64,000 nt of DNA, from the NCBI RefSeq assembly GCF_009696685.2, contig NZ_CP102355.1, forward strand, positions 1,393,001-1,457,000, read 5' to 3'. The translations under genes and the position numbers were made by a program. The DNA is from Paracoccus sp. SMMA_5_TC (lineage in GTDB: Bacteria; Pseudomonadota; Alphaproteobacteria; Rhodobacterales; Rhodobacteraceae). Position 1 is the stretch's first letter; every line of letters begins with the position of its first letter. The notes under the pieces are model-generated. The model saw nothing but the letters and a program-made list of their open reading frames with translations, was not told the origin of the DNA and searched no databases. This document shows, piece by piece, positions 43,632-53,398 of this stretch.

Positions 43632-44903
43632 CTAGGGCCGGCGAATGACGGCATTCGCGCGCAATTCGGCCAGATAGTTCTCGGCCGCCTGATTGACCTT
43701 GCGGTTGAAGATATTGTCGCGCAGCGTGTCGCGATCGGGCAGCGCGTCGGGGTCGGGGGGCAGCTCGGTCTGGCCAGGCTCGGCGCTGGTGGCCACGGGC
43801 ATTTCCCCGCCGACCTGCGCGGGCGAGCGTTTGCACAGCATCAGCAATTCGGCCGCGCCGCCATAGCTGACCACCGTGCTTTCGTTATCGTCCAGAACTG
43901 CCAGACGGATCGCCTCGCCCGTGGGGATCTGGCTTTGCGGCAAGGTCTGGCGCTGGATCTGCTCGGGCGGCAATCCGCGGGCATGGACGAACAGGTCGGC
44001 GCAGGTGTCGGCGACGGCGGCGATGCGGCGCGCCTGATCGGCGCTGGCCATGCGAAAGCGCACATAATCCAGCACCTGATCGGTCGCACCGGGCCGCAGC
44101 GTCCCGCGCGTATCGCGCAGGAAGAACAGCACCACTGCCCCTTGCACGCTCAGCGGCTGGGTGATCTGGCCCGGTTTCAGCCCCAGGATCACCGGCCGCA
44201 GCGAGGGCGGCAGATTGGCCACGGGCATCCAGGGCAGGCGCCCGCCGCCCCCGGCCGAGGGCGTGGCCGAATATCGGCGCGCTGCGGCGGCGAAATCCGC
44301 CTCTGAGCGGACGCTGCCGACCAGCGATTCTGCCAGCTGCATCGCCCGCGCCTCTTGTCCCGGCGGGGCGGGGATGATCAGTTCGGACAGGGCGACATGG
44401 GTGACGCGCGGGGCCTCGATCAGGCGCTGCATTTCCTGGTCAACCTCGGCATCCGTCACGCGGACGGTCGGCAGCACGCGTTGGCGCACCACTTCGCGCC
44501 AGACCACGCCGGCGGTGACGAAATCGCGAAATGCCTGACGCTCGACCCCTGCCTGACCCAGGGCGCGCACGAATTCCTCGACCCCCAGATTGGCGCGACC
44601 GGCGAATTCGGCCAAACCCGCATCGATCTGTTCCTCGGTGGCCGTGATGCCCAACTGCTTGGCGGCAAAGACCCGCAGACGATCCTCGATCAGCGCCTTT
44701 TCGGCGGCGGCCTGGCCGGTTTCCGGCGCGCGCAACAGCTGCATGAAACGGATGCGTTGATCCAGTTCATAGCGGGTGACGGCAGAATCGTTGACATAAA
44801 CCACGGGTTGGAACGGATTGCCCTGCGCCAGCACCGGACCGATTCCGGTCGCCGCCAGCATCGCGGCCATCGCCGCCCCCATCAGAATTTGCCGCATCAG
44901 CAT
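43632..44903 (-). CDS. surA: Periplasmic chaperone / peptidyl-prolyl isomerase SurA
   Basis: A 423-residue SurA-family protein. The signal peptide is about 1-26 (MGAAMAAMLAATGIGPVLAQ). The SurA N-domain begins with FQPVVYVNDSAVTRYELDQR, and LIEDRLRVFAAKQLGITATE follows. One parvulin-type rotamase domain is recognisable (about 165-265). It escorts outer-membrane proteins, including LptD, whose gene lies just upstream in the same transcript. In-frame ATGs at residues 3, 8, 12 and 15 leave the exact start open. Confidence 0.9.
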   Translation of the reverse strand: MLMRQILMGAAMAAMLAATGIGPVLAQGNPFQPVVYVNDSAVTRYELDQRIRFMQLLRAPETGQAAAEKALIEDRLRVFAAKQLGITATEEQIDAGLAEFAGRANLGVEEFVRALGQAGVERQAFRDFVTAGVVWREVVRQRVLPTVRVTDAEVDQEMQRLIEAPRVTHVALSELIIPAPPGQEARAMQLAESLVGSVRSEADFAAAARRYSATPSAGGGGRLPWMPVANLPPSLRPVILGLKPGQITQPLSVQGAVVLFFLRDTRGTLRPGATDQVLDYVRFRMASADQARRIAAVADTCADLFVHARGLPPEQIQRQTLPQSQIPTGEAIRLAVLDDNESTVVSYGGAAELLMLCKRSPAQVGGEMPVATSAEPGQTELPPDPDALPDRDTLRDNIFNRKVNQAAENYLAELRANAVIRRP

Positions 44904-44929
44904 CCTCGCCGCATGGTTTTGCCGCGACC

Positions 44930-47308
44930 TTAGCGCAGGCAGGCGCGTCGCGCCACCGTTCCCGGTGCCGCCGATTGCCGGCCAAAACCGCCAAGCCGCA
45001 CGCCAAGGTCGAAACTGGTTTCAGGCCGCAACTCCTGCGACGAGGTAAAGCGGCGCTGCACCGCCATGTCGATGGTCAGGCATTCGTTGCGGTATTGCAG
45101 GCCCAGCTTGGCCTTCTGCGCGCGGTCGGCGCTGAAGTCGTAGCGGGTTTCGGTGCTGGCCCACCATCCCTGCGCCACCTGCCAGCCGGCGGTGGCGGTC
45201 AGTTCGGATACATCGTTGCTGCGGTTTTCCTCGGCCTGCGAATCAAGCCAGAGATAACCGGCGGACAGTTGCAGCCCCGGCTTCAGCCAACCCATGCGCA
45301 ATTCGTTGCGGCTGACCGAAAAGCTGTCGTCGAAGAGGGTGCGGTTGGCAATGGCAAGGCCATTGGTATCGGAATAATGCGCCGCCAGCAGCCAGTCCGA
45401 GCGTTTCCCGCCCAGAGGCGCGGCCCCGTCAAAGGCGCGGTCGGGTTCGGCGCGGAACACCCGGCCCGCGGTCAGGCCCAGCGACCAGCCGGCAGGGTCG
45501 ATGCGCGTCCAGCCCACGCCCAGATTGGCGCGCCAGCCGGTTTCGCGAGCGTCCCAGCCCGGAAAACGGTCCAGCGCGAACAGGTTGCCTTCGTCGAATT
45601 CGATCAGGCGGCTGTCCTCGTTGGGAACGTCATCCTCGCGCAGGCCCTTGGGCGACCAGACCAGCTGTGCCACCGGCTCGATCAGATGGGTGACGCCGCC
45701 GTCATGGCGGGCCAGCGGCCAGCGCAGTTCGGCTGCCAGCGTCGGATCGGTGCGCGCCACCCAGTCCTCATAGGCGCTGTCCTGGCGGATGCGATAGATG
45801 TCGGTGTCCAGGCGCGCCTGCAGGCTGCCGACCACCCCACCGGGCAGCGTTTCGCGGCGCTGCCAGTCCAGGGCAAAGGATCCGCGCGCCATGTCGCGGC
45901 CGATGCCGTCCAGCGTCGACGAGCGGCGATGCGCGTGCAGCGACCATTCCAGGCTGGCGATGCCACCCAGCCGCGCCGGCTGCCAGCGCCGCTTCCACAG
46001 CGCGTCGGCCACGACGGATGGGGTGAATTCGTCCGGCTCATCCTCGCGCAACGATTCATAATTGCCGATGCGGGCCAGCACCATGCGGTCGCTGCGCACC
46101 CGGTCCAGGGTCAGGCCGCTCCACAGCCGGTCGGCGTCGGAAATGCCGTATTCCAGCAGATAGGCGCGGCTGCTGGCCATCTGGACCTGCATGCCCAGGT
46201 TGTAGCCGCGCGGCAGCTCGAACCGCGCTGCCCCGAACAGGTAACCGCGGGTGCCGTCGCGGTCGATGTCATCACGGCTGATCGCGCCGTTCCATTCGGT
46301 CACGCCGTTGCGGAATGCCTGACGATAGCGCAGTTCCAGCGTGCGGGTGCGGCTGGCCGCGACATAGGGGGTCAGGGTGATGTCGGCGTGATCGCCCAGC
46401 GTGATAAAATAGGGCAGCTTGACGCCGAACCCCAGGCCCGAGGTGGTGCGGAAGCGCGGTTGCAGGAAGCCGGTCATGCGCTCGACCGTCGGATCGGGCG
46501 CGGTCAGCCAGGGCAGGGCCGCGATCGGCAGGCCCAGGGCGCGGAACTGCGGCCGGTCGAAATAGAGCTGCCGGCTGCGCGCATCGTGGGTGATCGCGCG
46601 GGCGCGGATTTCCCATAGCGGCACCGGATCCTCGGCGCAGATCTGACAGCTCGAGGCGACCACATTGTCCAGGTGCGTCACCGCCCCGTCCTGGCTGCGC
46701 CGCATCTGCCGCGCCGCCATCTGCATTTCCCGCGCCAGCACCAGCCGCGCGCCTTGCAGGATGCCGTCCTGCAAGTTGGGATCAAGCTGCGCTCGGTCGG
46801 CGATGATCACGGTTTCTTCACCCGTGCCGGCGCGGGCGGGCTGGGTCAGGTGGATCGGCCCCTCGATCACCGCGCCGCCCTGACGGGTGTCATAGGTGAT
46901 GCGCTGTGCGATCAGCCGGGTGCCGCGATACCAGATCACCACCCCGCCCGAGGCCACCAGCCGCCCCTGCTGATCCAGTGTGACCTGATCGGCAAGCAGC
47001 GTGGCGGGGCCGGTCTGCGGTTCGGCCTCTGCCTCCATGCCCGTGACGGGCCGCGCCGGAATGGCGATGTTGCCGGCGGCCTGGGTCATCAGCGATGTCT
47101 GCGGTGTCTCGGTCCCGTCGGCATAGCGGTTGATGCCATCGGGTTCGGTCGGGGCCAGCGCCGGCCCGCCGTTCAGTTGGGACATCGCCGCGTAATCGGG
47201 CAGGGTCTGGCCCGCGGGGCCCAAGCTTTGCGCCGTCATCGTCACCGGTGCCAGTCCCAGCCCCAGCGCCACTGCGCTCAGCGTCCATCGTGATCGTCCT
47301 GGCGTCAT
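44930..47308 (-). CDS. lptD: LPS assembly protein LptD
   Basis: A 792-residue outer-membrane protein. The start at ATG 47308 (MTPGRSRWTLSAVALGLGLA) gives a signal peptide. An OstA/LptA-like N-domain is at about 95-190 (LLADQVTLDQQGRLVASGGV). SSCQICAEDPVPLWEIRARA marks the start of the LptD C-domain, and a beta-barrel with many aromatic strands ends in V-A-R-R-A-C-L-R. With LptE it inserts lipopolysaccharide in the outer leaflet. It is coupled to lptG upstream by a 1-base stop/start overlap and followed by surA. Confidence 0.95.
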   Translation of the reverse strand: MTPGRSRWTLSAVALGLGLAPVTMTAQSLGPAGQTLPDYAAMSQLNGGPALAPTEPDGINRYADGTETPQTSLMTQAAGNIAIPARPVTGMEAEAEPQTGPATLLADQVTLDQQGRLVASGGVVIWYRGTRLIAQRITYDTRQGGAVIEGPIHLTQPARAGTGEETVIIADRAQLDPNLQDGILQGARLVLAREMQMAARQMRRSQDGAVTHLDNVVASSCQICAEDPVPLWEIRARAITHDARSRQLYFDRPQFRALGLPIAALPWLTAPDPTVERMTGFLQPRFRTTSGLGFGVKLPYFITLGDHADITLTPYVAASRTRTLELRYRQAFRNGVTEWNGAISRDDIDRDGTRGYLFGAARFELPRGYNLGMQVQMASSRAYLLEYGISDADRLWSGLTLDRVRSDRMVLARIGNYESLREDEPDEFTPSVVADALWKRRWQPARLGGIASLEWSLHAHRRSSTLDGIGRDMARGSFALDWQRRETLPGGVVGSLQARLDTDIYRIRQDSAYEDWVARTDPTLAAELRWPLARHDGGVTHLIEPVAQLVWSPKGLREDDVPNEDSRLIEFDEGNLFALDRFPGWDARETGWRANLGVGWTRIDPAGWSLGLTAGRVFRAEPDRAFDGAAPLGGKRSDWLLAAHYSDTNGLAIANRTLFDDSFSVSRNELRMGWLKPGLQLSAGYLWLDSQAEENRSNDVSELTATAGWQVAQGWWASTETRYDFSADRAQKAKLGLQYRNECLTIDMAVQRRFTSSQELRPETSFDLGVRLGGFGRQSAAPGTVARRACLR

Positions 47309-48429
47309 CAACCATCCTCCAGCCGAAGCAAGGCCCCCAGGGCAAACAGCAGCGCCACGATCGGGGGCGCCCATCCGGCCAGGGCCGGTGCGATTGCGCC
47401 ATTGTCCCCCAGCACCTGCGCCAGGTTGCGCAGGAAGAACAGGCCGATGCCGCTGCCGAATCCGGCCAGCACCAGCAAGCCCATCTTGCGCCCGCGCATA
47501 TGGCGCATGGTGAACACCGCGGCAATGGCCACCATGGCCGCCATCAGCAAGGGCCGTGCCATTTCCATCTGGAACCAGACTTTGTGCCGGCGGGCGGAAA
47601 AGCCTGCGCGTTCGAGCCCGCGGATGAAATCGGGCAGTTGCCAGATCGGAACCGCCTCGGGGCGGCCAAAGCTGTCGCGGATGCGCGCTGCCGTCAGGTC
47701 GGTGGGCAGCTCCAGCCGCGGTGCGGTGCGGGCCACGGCCTCGGGGTTGGGCTGGGTCAGCGGCCATTCCTTGGTGTCGGTCAGCAGCCAGGCGCCGTCG
47801 GTCAATTGCGCCTGGGCGGCGTCGATGCGGCGGGTCGGGCCGGCGTCGGGGGCAAACACCATGAAGGTGGCATCGTAAAGCGTGGTGGCATCGGGGCTGG
47901 TGCGGCCGGCGCGGATCACCACCTGGCCCTGGGTCGCGGCGCCATTGGCGTCGCGTGTGGGCAGGGCCTGGCGCAGCCAGACCGCATTCTCGCCGACGCT
48001 GACGGTCTGGCCGCCGCCACTGCCGATGCGCGCCACCGCAGCGTCATAGCGTTTCGAGGTCGCGGCAACCATCGGGTTCAGCACCGCCACCGCCAGCATT
48101 CCGGCCAGCGCCGCCGCCACCGCCGGCGCGGCCAGAACCCGGATCCCCGATCGCCCCGATGCCCGGATCGCCACCATTTCCGAACTGCGCGACAGGCTCA
48201 GGAACAGCGCAATCCCTGCCAGCACCGTAATCAGCGGCAGGATCGAATAGAAACTCGCGGTGATGTTCAGCAAGGACAGCACCGCCGCGCCGGACAGGCC
48301 GATATCCGCATCCGAAAACCGGCGGATCTGTTCGACCATGTCGATCAGGAACAGGATGGCGCCAAAGATGGCCGCAATCATCAGCAGCATGCGCAGGAAG
48401 CGGCGCGCGACATAGGCCGACAGGATCAT
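47308..48429 (-). CDS. lptG: LPS export permease LptG
   Basis: A 373-residue inner-membrane permease. Six TMs are visible in two groups of three, flanking a periplasmic beta-jellyroll of about 170 residues. LSAYVARRFLRMLLMIAAIF, LSRSSEMVAIRASGRSGIRV (coupling helix) and GRKMGLLVLAGFGSGIGLFF are LptF/G signatures. With LptF and the ATPase LptB it extracts LPS from the inner membrane and passes it to LptC. The start at 48429 overlaps the lptF stop (ATGA). Confidence 0.95.
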   Translation of the reverse strand: MILSAYVARRFLRMLLMIAAIFGAILFLIDMVEQIRRFSDADIGLSGAAVLSLLNITASFYSILPLITVLAGIALFLSLSRSSEMVAIRASGRSGIRVLAAPAVAAALAGMLAVAVLNPMVAATSKRYDAAVARIGSGGGQTVSVGENAVWLRQALPTRDANGAATQGQVVIRAGRTSPDATTLYDATFMVFAPDAGPTRRIDAAQAQLTDGAWLLTDTKEWPLTQPNPEAVARTAPRLELPTDLTAARIRDSFGRPEAVPIWQLPDFIRGLERAGFSARRHKVWFQMEMARPLLMAAMVAIAAVFTMRHMRGRKMGLLVLAGFGSGIGLFFLRNLAQVLGDNGAIAPALAGWAPPIVALLFALGALLRLEDG

Positions 48430-49571
48430 GCCGCCCCCTCGCCACCGCTTGGCGCCCTGGCCGGGCGCAGCCGTCGGGGTCGGGCCGCCAACCACAGGAC
48501 CATCGTGCAGATGCCCGCCCCCACCAGCGGCGAAACCCAGATCAGCGGCCAGCGCGTGGCATCGCGCGCGACCTGGTTTTCTGCCGCAGTGGCCAGGAAC
48601 TGCACCAGGATCAGCGCCAGAACCGCCCAGATCACCTGCCGCCACACCCCGAAGCGGCTGAAATTGCCCAGAAGCAGCATGGCAAAACCCAGCAGAGCCG
48701 CCACGGGGGCCTGAAACGGCCGCGCCAGACGCTCATGCGCCTCGGCCAGGGCCTTGTCGCGGGTGGCACCCGTGGCCGACAGCAGCTCGGCATCGGGGTT
48801 CAGAAGCCGCCCGGTCGGATAGGCCCGCAGATCGCGCAGCCTCTGGCCTCGGGTGTCGATCAGGCCGCCCAGATCATAAGCCAGTTCGGCAAAGCGCGTG
48901 ACCGAAAGGCTTTGGCGGCCGTCGGCGCGGCGCAGGTTCTGGATCATGCCGCGCATCATCACCAGTCGCGGCCCGGCATCGGTGCGCACGATCAGCGCCT
49001 CGGTCGCGGTATAGGTGGTCTGGTTGTCGGGATCGCGGGCGTCCTCAAGGAACAGGTCGACCAGCCGGCCATCGGCGGCGATGTCGCGCAGATACAGCGT
49101 CACCCCGGCCACCGGATACTGAAAGGCGCCGGCGCGCAGGAACTGGGCGGTAACGTTTTCGGCGATCTCGGCCTGGCGGTCGGCCAGCCGGCCGCGCGCC
49201 ATCGGCACGATGGCATGCACCAGCAGCGCCACCATCACCCCCACCAGCACGCCAAAGACCAGCACCGGCCGCGCCAGCCGCCAGGGCGACATGCCCGCGC
49301 CCTGCATCGCCACCAGTTCCGATTCCGACGACAGCCGGTTGGTGCCATAGGCGCTGGCGGCAAAGGCCGCGATCGGCAGCACCACCGAAATCACCAGCGG
49401 CAGCGTCAGCGCGGTGAATTCCAGCACCACCAGCGCCGTCTGCCCGTCCGAAATCAGCTGCTCGAACAAGGAAACCGCGCGGTTGATCCAATAGACCGAC
49501 ACCAGCACCAGCGCAAAGAACCCGAACAGCGTCAGGTATTGCGTCAGCAGGTAGCGGTCGATGCGGGGCAT
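48426..49571 (-). CDS. lptF: LPS export permease LptF
   Basis: A 381-residue permease with the same two-times-three TM design as LptG. RIDRYLLTQYLTLFGFFALV begins TM1. SESELVAMQGAGMSPWRLAR is the coupling helix. MARGRLADRQAEIAENVTAQ starts the periplasmic domain. It is first in the lptF-lptG-lptD-surA-pdxA-rsmA transcript, all of which touch or nearly touch, and is divergent from pepA with 127 bases between the starts. Confidence 0.95.
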   Translation of the reverse strand: MPRIDRYLLTQYLTLFGFFALVLVSVYWINRAVSLFEQLISDGQTALVVLEFTALTLPLVISVVLPIAAFAASAYGTNRLSSESELVAMQGAGMSPWRLARPVLVFGVLVGVMVALLVHAIVPMARGRLADRQAEIAENVTAQFLRAGAFQYPVAGVTLYLRDIAADGRLVDLFLEDARDPDNQTTYTATEALIVRTDAGPRLVMMRGMIQNLRRADGRQSLSVTRFAELAYDLGGLIDTRGQRLRDLRAYPTGRLLNPDAELLSATGATRDKALAEAHERLARPFQAPVAALLGFAMLLLGNFSRFGVWRQVIWAVLALILVQFLATAAENQVARDATRWPLIWVSPLVGAGICTMVLWLAARPRRLRPARAPSGGEGAA

Positions 49572-49698
49572 GAACTTGTTCCGGACACGGTCCCTGCCTG
49601 ATTAGCGGCTGGTTGGGCATTGGAAAAGCCCCGGCTCTGGTCAAGGGCCGTCGTCGGGACTAGTTTCCGCCCATTGGCTTCATTGCGAAAGGCGGATC

Positions 49699-51306
49699 AT
49701 GACGCACCCGGTCGAAATCTCTTTCACGGCAACGGATCTTTCGGGGCTGGCCGAACGGGCCGGACGCATCGCCATCGTGGTGTCGGAAAACGGCAGGCTG
49801 CCGGCGGGCCTGCCGCGCCCCACGCGCGAGGTTCTGGCGCGGGCGCTGAAATCGCGCGCCTGGCAAGAGATCAAGCCCGGCAAGGCGTTGGAACTGGCCT
49901 TTCCTGCCGGCCTGCGGGCCGAGGCCTTGCAGCTGGTGAACCTGCCGCGCCGCGCCGATGTCGCCCAGGCGCGCGCGGCCGGCGCCAGCATCGGCGCCCG
50001 TCTGGGGGTGGCCGATACGCTGGTGCTGGCGGGCGACCATGCGCAGGCGGCCGAACTGGCGCTGGGGCTGGCGCTGCGCGCCTATGATTTTTCCGCCTAC
50101 AAGACCCGGAAATCCGACGCGGACGCGGCGGCAGAGGCGCCCGATCAACCCGCCGCCGCCACCGCCCGCAGCGGTCTGGCGGAAAACGCCCGGCTGGACG
50201 ATGCCGCCGCGCCGGCACCCGACATGGCCGCCGATCAGGCTGACAACCCCGTGTCGGGCGCTCCGCGCGGGCGGGTAACGGTGATGCACAAGGATCCCGA
50301 GGCGCTGGCCCGCGCCGCCACTCTGGGGGCCGCCGTGGCCGAGGGCGTGTTCTTTACCCGCGATCTGGTCAACGAACCGGCCAATGTGCTGACCACCACC
50401 GATTTCGCCGATCGGCTGCTGGCGATGCGCGAACTGGGCCTGGAGGTCGAGGTGCTGGACGAGGACGCGCTGTCCGGGCTGGGGATGCGCGCGCTGCTGG
50501 GGGTCGGGCAGGGCTCGGAAAGCCCCTCGAAGGTGGTGGTGATGCGCTGGAACGGTGCCGGCGACCAGGCACCGCTGGCCCTGGTCGGCAAGGGCGTGGT
50601 CTTTGACACCGGCGGCATCTCGATCAAGCCCGCCGCCGGGATGGAGGAGATGACGATGGACATGGGCGGCGCCGCCGTGGTTGCCGGGGTGATGCGCGTG
50701 CTGGCGCTGCGCCGGGCGCGGGCCAATGTCGTGGGGCTGGTGGGTCTGGTCGAGAACATGCCCGACGGCCGCGCCCAGCGTCCCGGCGACATCGTGCGCT
50801 CGATGAAGGGCGACACGATCGAGGTCATCAACACCGATGCCGAAGGCCGCCTGGTTCTGGCCGATGTGCTGTGGTATGCGCAGGAGCGTTTCCAGCCGGC
50901 GGCGGTCATCGACCTGGCGACACTGACCGGGGCCGTCATCATAGCCCTGGGCCACGAACATGCCGGCGTGTTTTCCAATGATGAGGAACTGGCCACGCAG
51001 CTGCTGGCCGCCGCCAGGGCCGAAGGCGAGGGCGCATGGCGCCTGCCGCTGGCCCCGGCCTATGACAAGCTGATCGATTCGCGTCTGGCCGATGTCAAGA
51101 ACACCGGCGGCCGGCCGGCGGGGGCAATCACCGCGGCGCAGTTCCTGCAGCGCTTCGTGCGCAAGGACACGCCCTGGCTGCATCTGGACATCGCCGGGGT
51201 GACGTTGCCGCCGGGCGAAACCGCCCTTGCCCCCAAGGGGGCCAGCGGCTGGGGGGTGATGACGCTGAACCGGCTGATCCGCGACCGGTTCGAGACCCGG
51301 GGCTGA
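49699..51306 (+). CDS. pepA: Leucyl aminopeptidase PepA with low-complexity linker
   Basis: A 535-residue M17 aminopeptidase, longer than the usual 480 to 505. The N-terminal macro-like domain is at about 1-137. An Ala/Asp/Pro-rich linker of about 50 residues (139-191) takes the place of a short loop. The catalytic domain follows, with NEPANVLTTTDFADRL, the metal-binding GKGVVFDTGGISIKPAAGME, and NTDAEGRLVLADVLWYAQER, the M17 signature. It removes N-terminal residues from peptides, and in some bacteria the N-domain binds DNA. The start of holC overlaps by one base. Confidence 0.95.
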   Translation: MTHPVEISFTATDLSGLAERAGRIAIVVSENGRLPAGLPRPTREVLARALKSRAWQEIKPGKALELAFPAGLRAEALQLVNLPRRADVAQARAAGASIGARLGVADTLVLAGDHAQAAELALGLALRAYDFSAYKTRKSDADAAAEAPDQPAAATARSGLAENARLDDAAAPAPDMAADQADNPVSGAPRGRVTVMHKDPEALARAATLGAAVAEGVFFTRDLVNEPANVLTTTDFADRLLAMRELGLEVEVLDEDALSGLGMRALLGVGQGSESPSKVVVMRWNGAGDQAPLALVGKGVVFDTGGISIKPAAGMEEMTMDMGGAAVVAGVMRVLALRRARANVVGLVGLVENMPDGRAQRPGDIVRSMKGDTIEVINTDAEGRLVLADVLWYAQERFQPAAVIDLATLTGAVIIALGHEHAGVFSNDEELATQLLAAARAEGEGAWRLPLAPAYDKLIDSRLADVKNTGGRPAGAITAAQFLQRFVRKDTPWLHLDIAGVTLPPGETALAPKGASGWGVMTLNRLIRDRFETRG

Positions 51307-51755
51307 TGGGCGCGGCGCTGTTCTATCACCTGACCCGCTCGGGTCCGGGGCAGCTCTTGCCGATGCTGATCGGCAAGAGCTTGCAGGCCGGCTGGCCGGT
51401 CGAGCTGCGCGGCCGCGACCCCGCCCGCCAGCAGGCCCTGGACGAGGCGCTGTGGCTGGCCGAAGGTTTCCTGCCGCACGGCGTGGCGGGGGGGGATGAT
51501 GACGCCCGCCAGCCGGTGCTGCTGACCCTGCAGGGCCAGCCGGCTGCCAATGCCCCGCGCTGCCTGATCGCCGTTGACGGCGCCCAGGTCGAGGCGGCCG
51601 AGGTGGCGGCGCTGGATCGGGTCTGTATCGTTTTTGATGGCAATGATCCGCAGGCGCTGGAGCAGGCCCGCGCGCAATGGCGGGATCTGCGCGCGCAGGG
51701 CGCGGCCGCCGAATACTGGTCCGAGGCCGACGGCCGATGGCAGCGCAAGCAGTAG
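51306..51755 (+). CDS. holC: DNA polymerase III subunit chi
   Basis: A 149-residue HolC. FYHLTRSGPGQLLPMLIGKS, then a WPVELRGRDPARQQALDEAL segment and FLPHGVAGGDDDARQPVLLT match the family. The C-terminal RVCIVFDGNDPQALEQARAQ and W-R-D-L segment follow. Chi links the clamp loader to SSB. Pairing with pepA is common in proteobacteria. Confidence 0.93.
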   Translation: MGAALFYHLTRSGPGQLLPMLIGKSLQAGWPVELRGRDPARQQALDEALWLAEGFLPHGVAGGDDDARQPVLLTLQGQPAANAPRCLIAVDGAQVEAAEVAALDRVCIVFDGNDPQALEQARAQWRDLRAQGAAAEYWSEADGRWQRKQ

Positions 51756-51770
51756 CGGCCGCCGCCCGGC

Positions 51771-52349
51771 CTAGCGTTCCAGGATCATGCGCCGGCCCTC
51801 GATGCTGACGCGGGCGAAGCGCGACAGATAGGACATGCCCAGCAAGGATTGTTCCAGATCGCCGCGCAGCACCACCGCCGGCACCCGGCTGTCGCTGATC
51901 TGCCCCAGCTCGACACGCTCAAGCACCACCGGGGCGGTTTCGACCAGGCCGTTGGCCGTGCGCGCCTGGCCGGTATAGCTCAGCCGGTCGGGATCAAGCC
52001 CGGCGCGGCGCGCATCGGTCTGGCTCAGCGCGATGCTGCTGGCGCCGGTATCGACGACGAAACGGATGTCGGCGCCGTTGACAGTGGCCGACAGGTGGAA
52101 GTGCCCGTCCGACCCCATGGGCAGTTCGATGCGGTCGCCGGGCAGGAACCGCGGCTGGGGCCGGATCGCGTCCCAGATGTCGTGGCGCAGCCCGGCCAGC
52201 GCCATCAGCCCCAGAAAGATCATCGCCCAAGCCGCCGCCTGGCGCAGGGCCTGGCCGGGGCGGCCGCGGAATTCGACCAGCACGAACCCCGCAACCGCCA
52301 CCAGCAGCAGGCCCAGATAGGCCAGCCGCGCCAGATCGTCGCCGATCAC
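51771..52349 (-). CDS. Retroviral-type aspartic protease, TIGR02281-like
   Basis: A 192-residue protein with a GTG start that overlaps the marC stop. Two N-terminal TMs (about 9-25 and 36-53) anchor it in the membrane. The aspartic-protease half-domain begins with DIRFVVDTGASSIALSQTDA, in which D-T-G-A is the catalytic loop, and ends with LLGMSYLSRFARVSIEG. Members act as homodimers. The substrate is unknown. It is coupled to marC. Confidence 0.88.
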   Translation of the reverse strand: MIGDDLARLAYLGLLLVAVAGFVLVEFRGRPGQALRQAAAWAMIFLGLMALAGLRHDIWDAIRPQPRFLPGDRIELPMGSDGHFHLSATVNGADIRFVVDTGASSIALSQTDARRAGLDPDRLSYTGQARTANGLVETAPVVLERVELGQISDSRVPAVVLRGDLEQSLLGMSYLSRFARVSIEGRRMILER

Positions 52350-52957
52350 AGCAACCCCGAGCCGTCCAGCCCGTCGATGACGAACTGGATCGACAGCGCC
52401 GCCAGCAGCATGCCGAACAGCCGGGTGACAACCATGGTGCCGGTCTTGCCCAGCAGCTGCGCCAGCGGCCCGGCGATCGCGAACAGCGCCGCACAGATGC
52501 CCAGCACCACCAACATCACAAGATGGATCATCAGCGTGTGGGCGGGTGATTCGTTCTGGCCGACAAGCAGGATCATCGTCGCCAGCGCCCCCGGGCCCGC
52601 CAGCAGCGGCGTGGCCAGCGGAAACACCGACGGATCGTGGTCGTCGTCGCGGGCCTGGCCCTCGCGCCGCTCGGTGCGGCGCTCGAACAGCATGTCCAGC
52701 GCCGTCAGGAACAGCAGGATGCCGCCGGCGATGCGAAAGGCGGGCAGCGAGATGCCGATGCCCTTCAGGATCGATTCGCCCGCCAGGCCGAACAGGGTCA
52801 GCAACACCGCGGCAATGGCCAGCGCCCGCCAGCCGATGCGGCGACGATGCGCCGGCTCCATCTCGCGCGTCAGGGCGATGAACAGCGGCGCCAGGCCGAT
52901 GGGATCGATGACGACGAAAAGCGTGACAAAGGCGCTGATGATCTGTGTGCTGTCCAT
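52346..52957 (-). CDS. MarC family membrane protein
   Basis: A 203-residue polytopic protein with six likely TMs. The opening SAFVTLFVVIDPIGLAPLFI is the family's signature. FPLATPLLAGPGALATMILL in the middle and TRLFGMLLAALSIQFVIDGL at the end are also MarC-like. Function is not established; the family was first linked with multiple antibiotic resistance loci, but no transport activity is proven. It is divergent from tatA with 144 bases between starts. Confidence 0.92.
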   Translation of the reverse strand: MDSTQIISAFVTLFVVIDPIGLAPLFIALTREMEPAHRRRIGWRALAIAAVLLTLFGLAGESILKGIGISLPAFRIAGGILLFLTALDMLFERRTERREGQARDDDHDPSVFPLATPLLAGPGALATMILLVGQNESPAHTLMIHLVMLVVLGICAALFAIAGPLAQLLGKTGTMVVTRLFGMLLAALSIQFVIDGLDGSGLL

Positions 52958-53101
52958 GGCGGCGAATATTGCCCGGATCGCGCGCCAAGGAAAGACATGC
53001 TCGCAACCGCGTGAGGCGTGGCTTTCGGCTTTGCAATGGCGGCGCCAAAGACCTAGATATGGCGCATCAACGCCGGCCGGTCCGGCAAGGGAGTGAACGA
53101 A

Positions 53102-53380
53102 ATGCTGAACAATATCGGCCTTCCAGGCCTGCTGCTCATCGCGGTGGTGGTGCTGGTCCTTTTCGGGCGCGGCAAGGTGTCGTCGCTGATGGGCGAGGTG
53201 GGCAAGGGCATCACCGCCTTCAAGAAGGGGGTGAAGGATGGCGCCGAGGAATACGACCGTGCCGCTGACGAGGCCAGAAAGCCGATCGCCCAGGATCCCG
53301 TCGATGACGCCGCCCGCGCCCGCAGCGAAGCCGATGCCCGCCTGCGCGACGTGACCCCGCGCGACGCCGACCGCCCCTGA
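53102..53380 (+). CDS. tatA: Twin-arginine translocase subunit TatA
   Basis: A 92-residue TatA. The start at ATG 53102 ([20 protein letters not shown]), with AAGGGAG upstream, is preferred over GTG 53093. An N-terminal TM is at about 5-21, the [20 protein letters not shown] amphipathic helix follows, then an acidic tail. It forms the pore of the Tat export system for folded proteins. tatB begins 18 bases after its stop. Confidence 0.93.
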   Translation: MLNNIGLPGLLLIAVVVLVLFGRGKVSSLMGEVGKGITAFKKGVKDGAEEYDRAADEARKPIAQDPVDDAARARSEADARLRDVTPRDADRP

Positions 53381-53398
53381 TCGCGGCAGGACCGGCCC

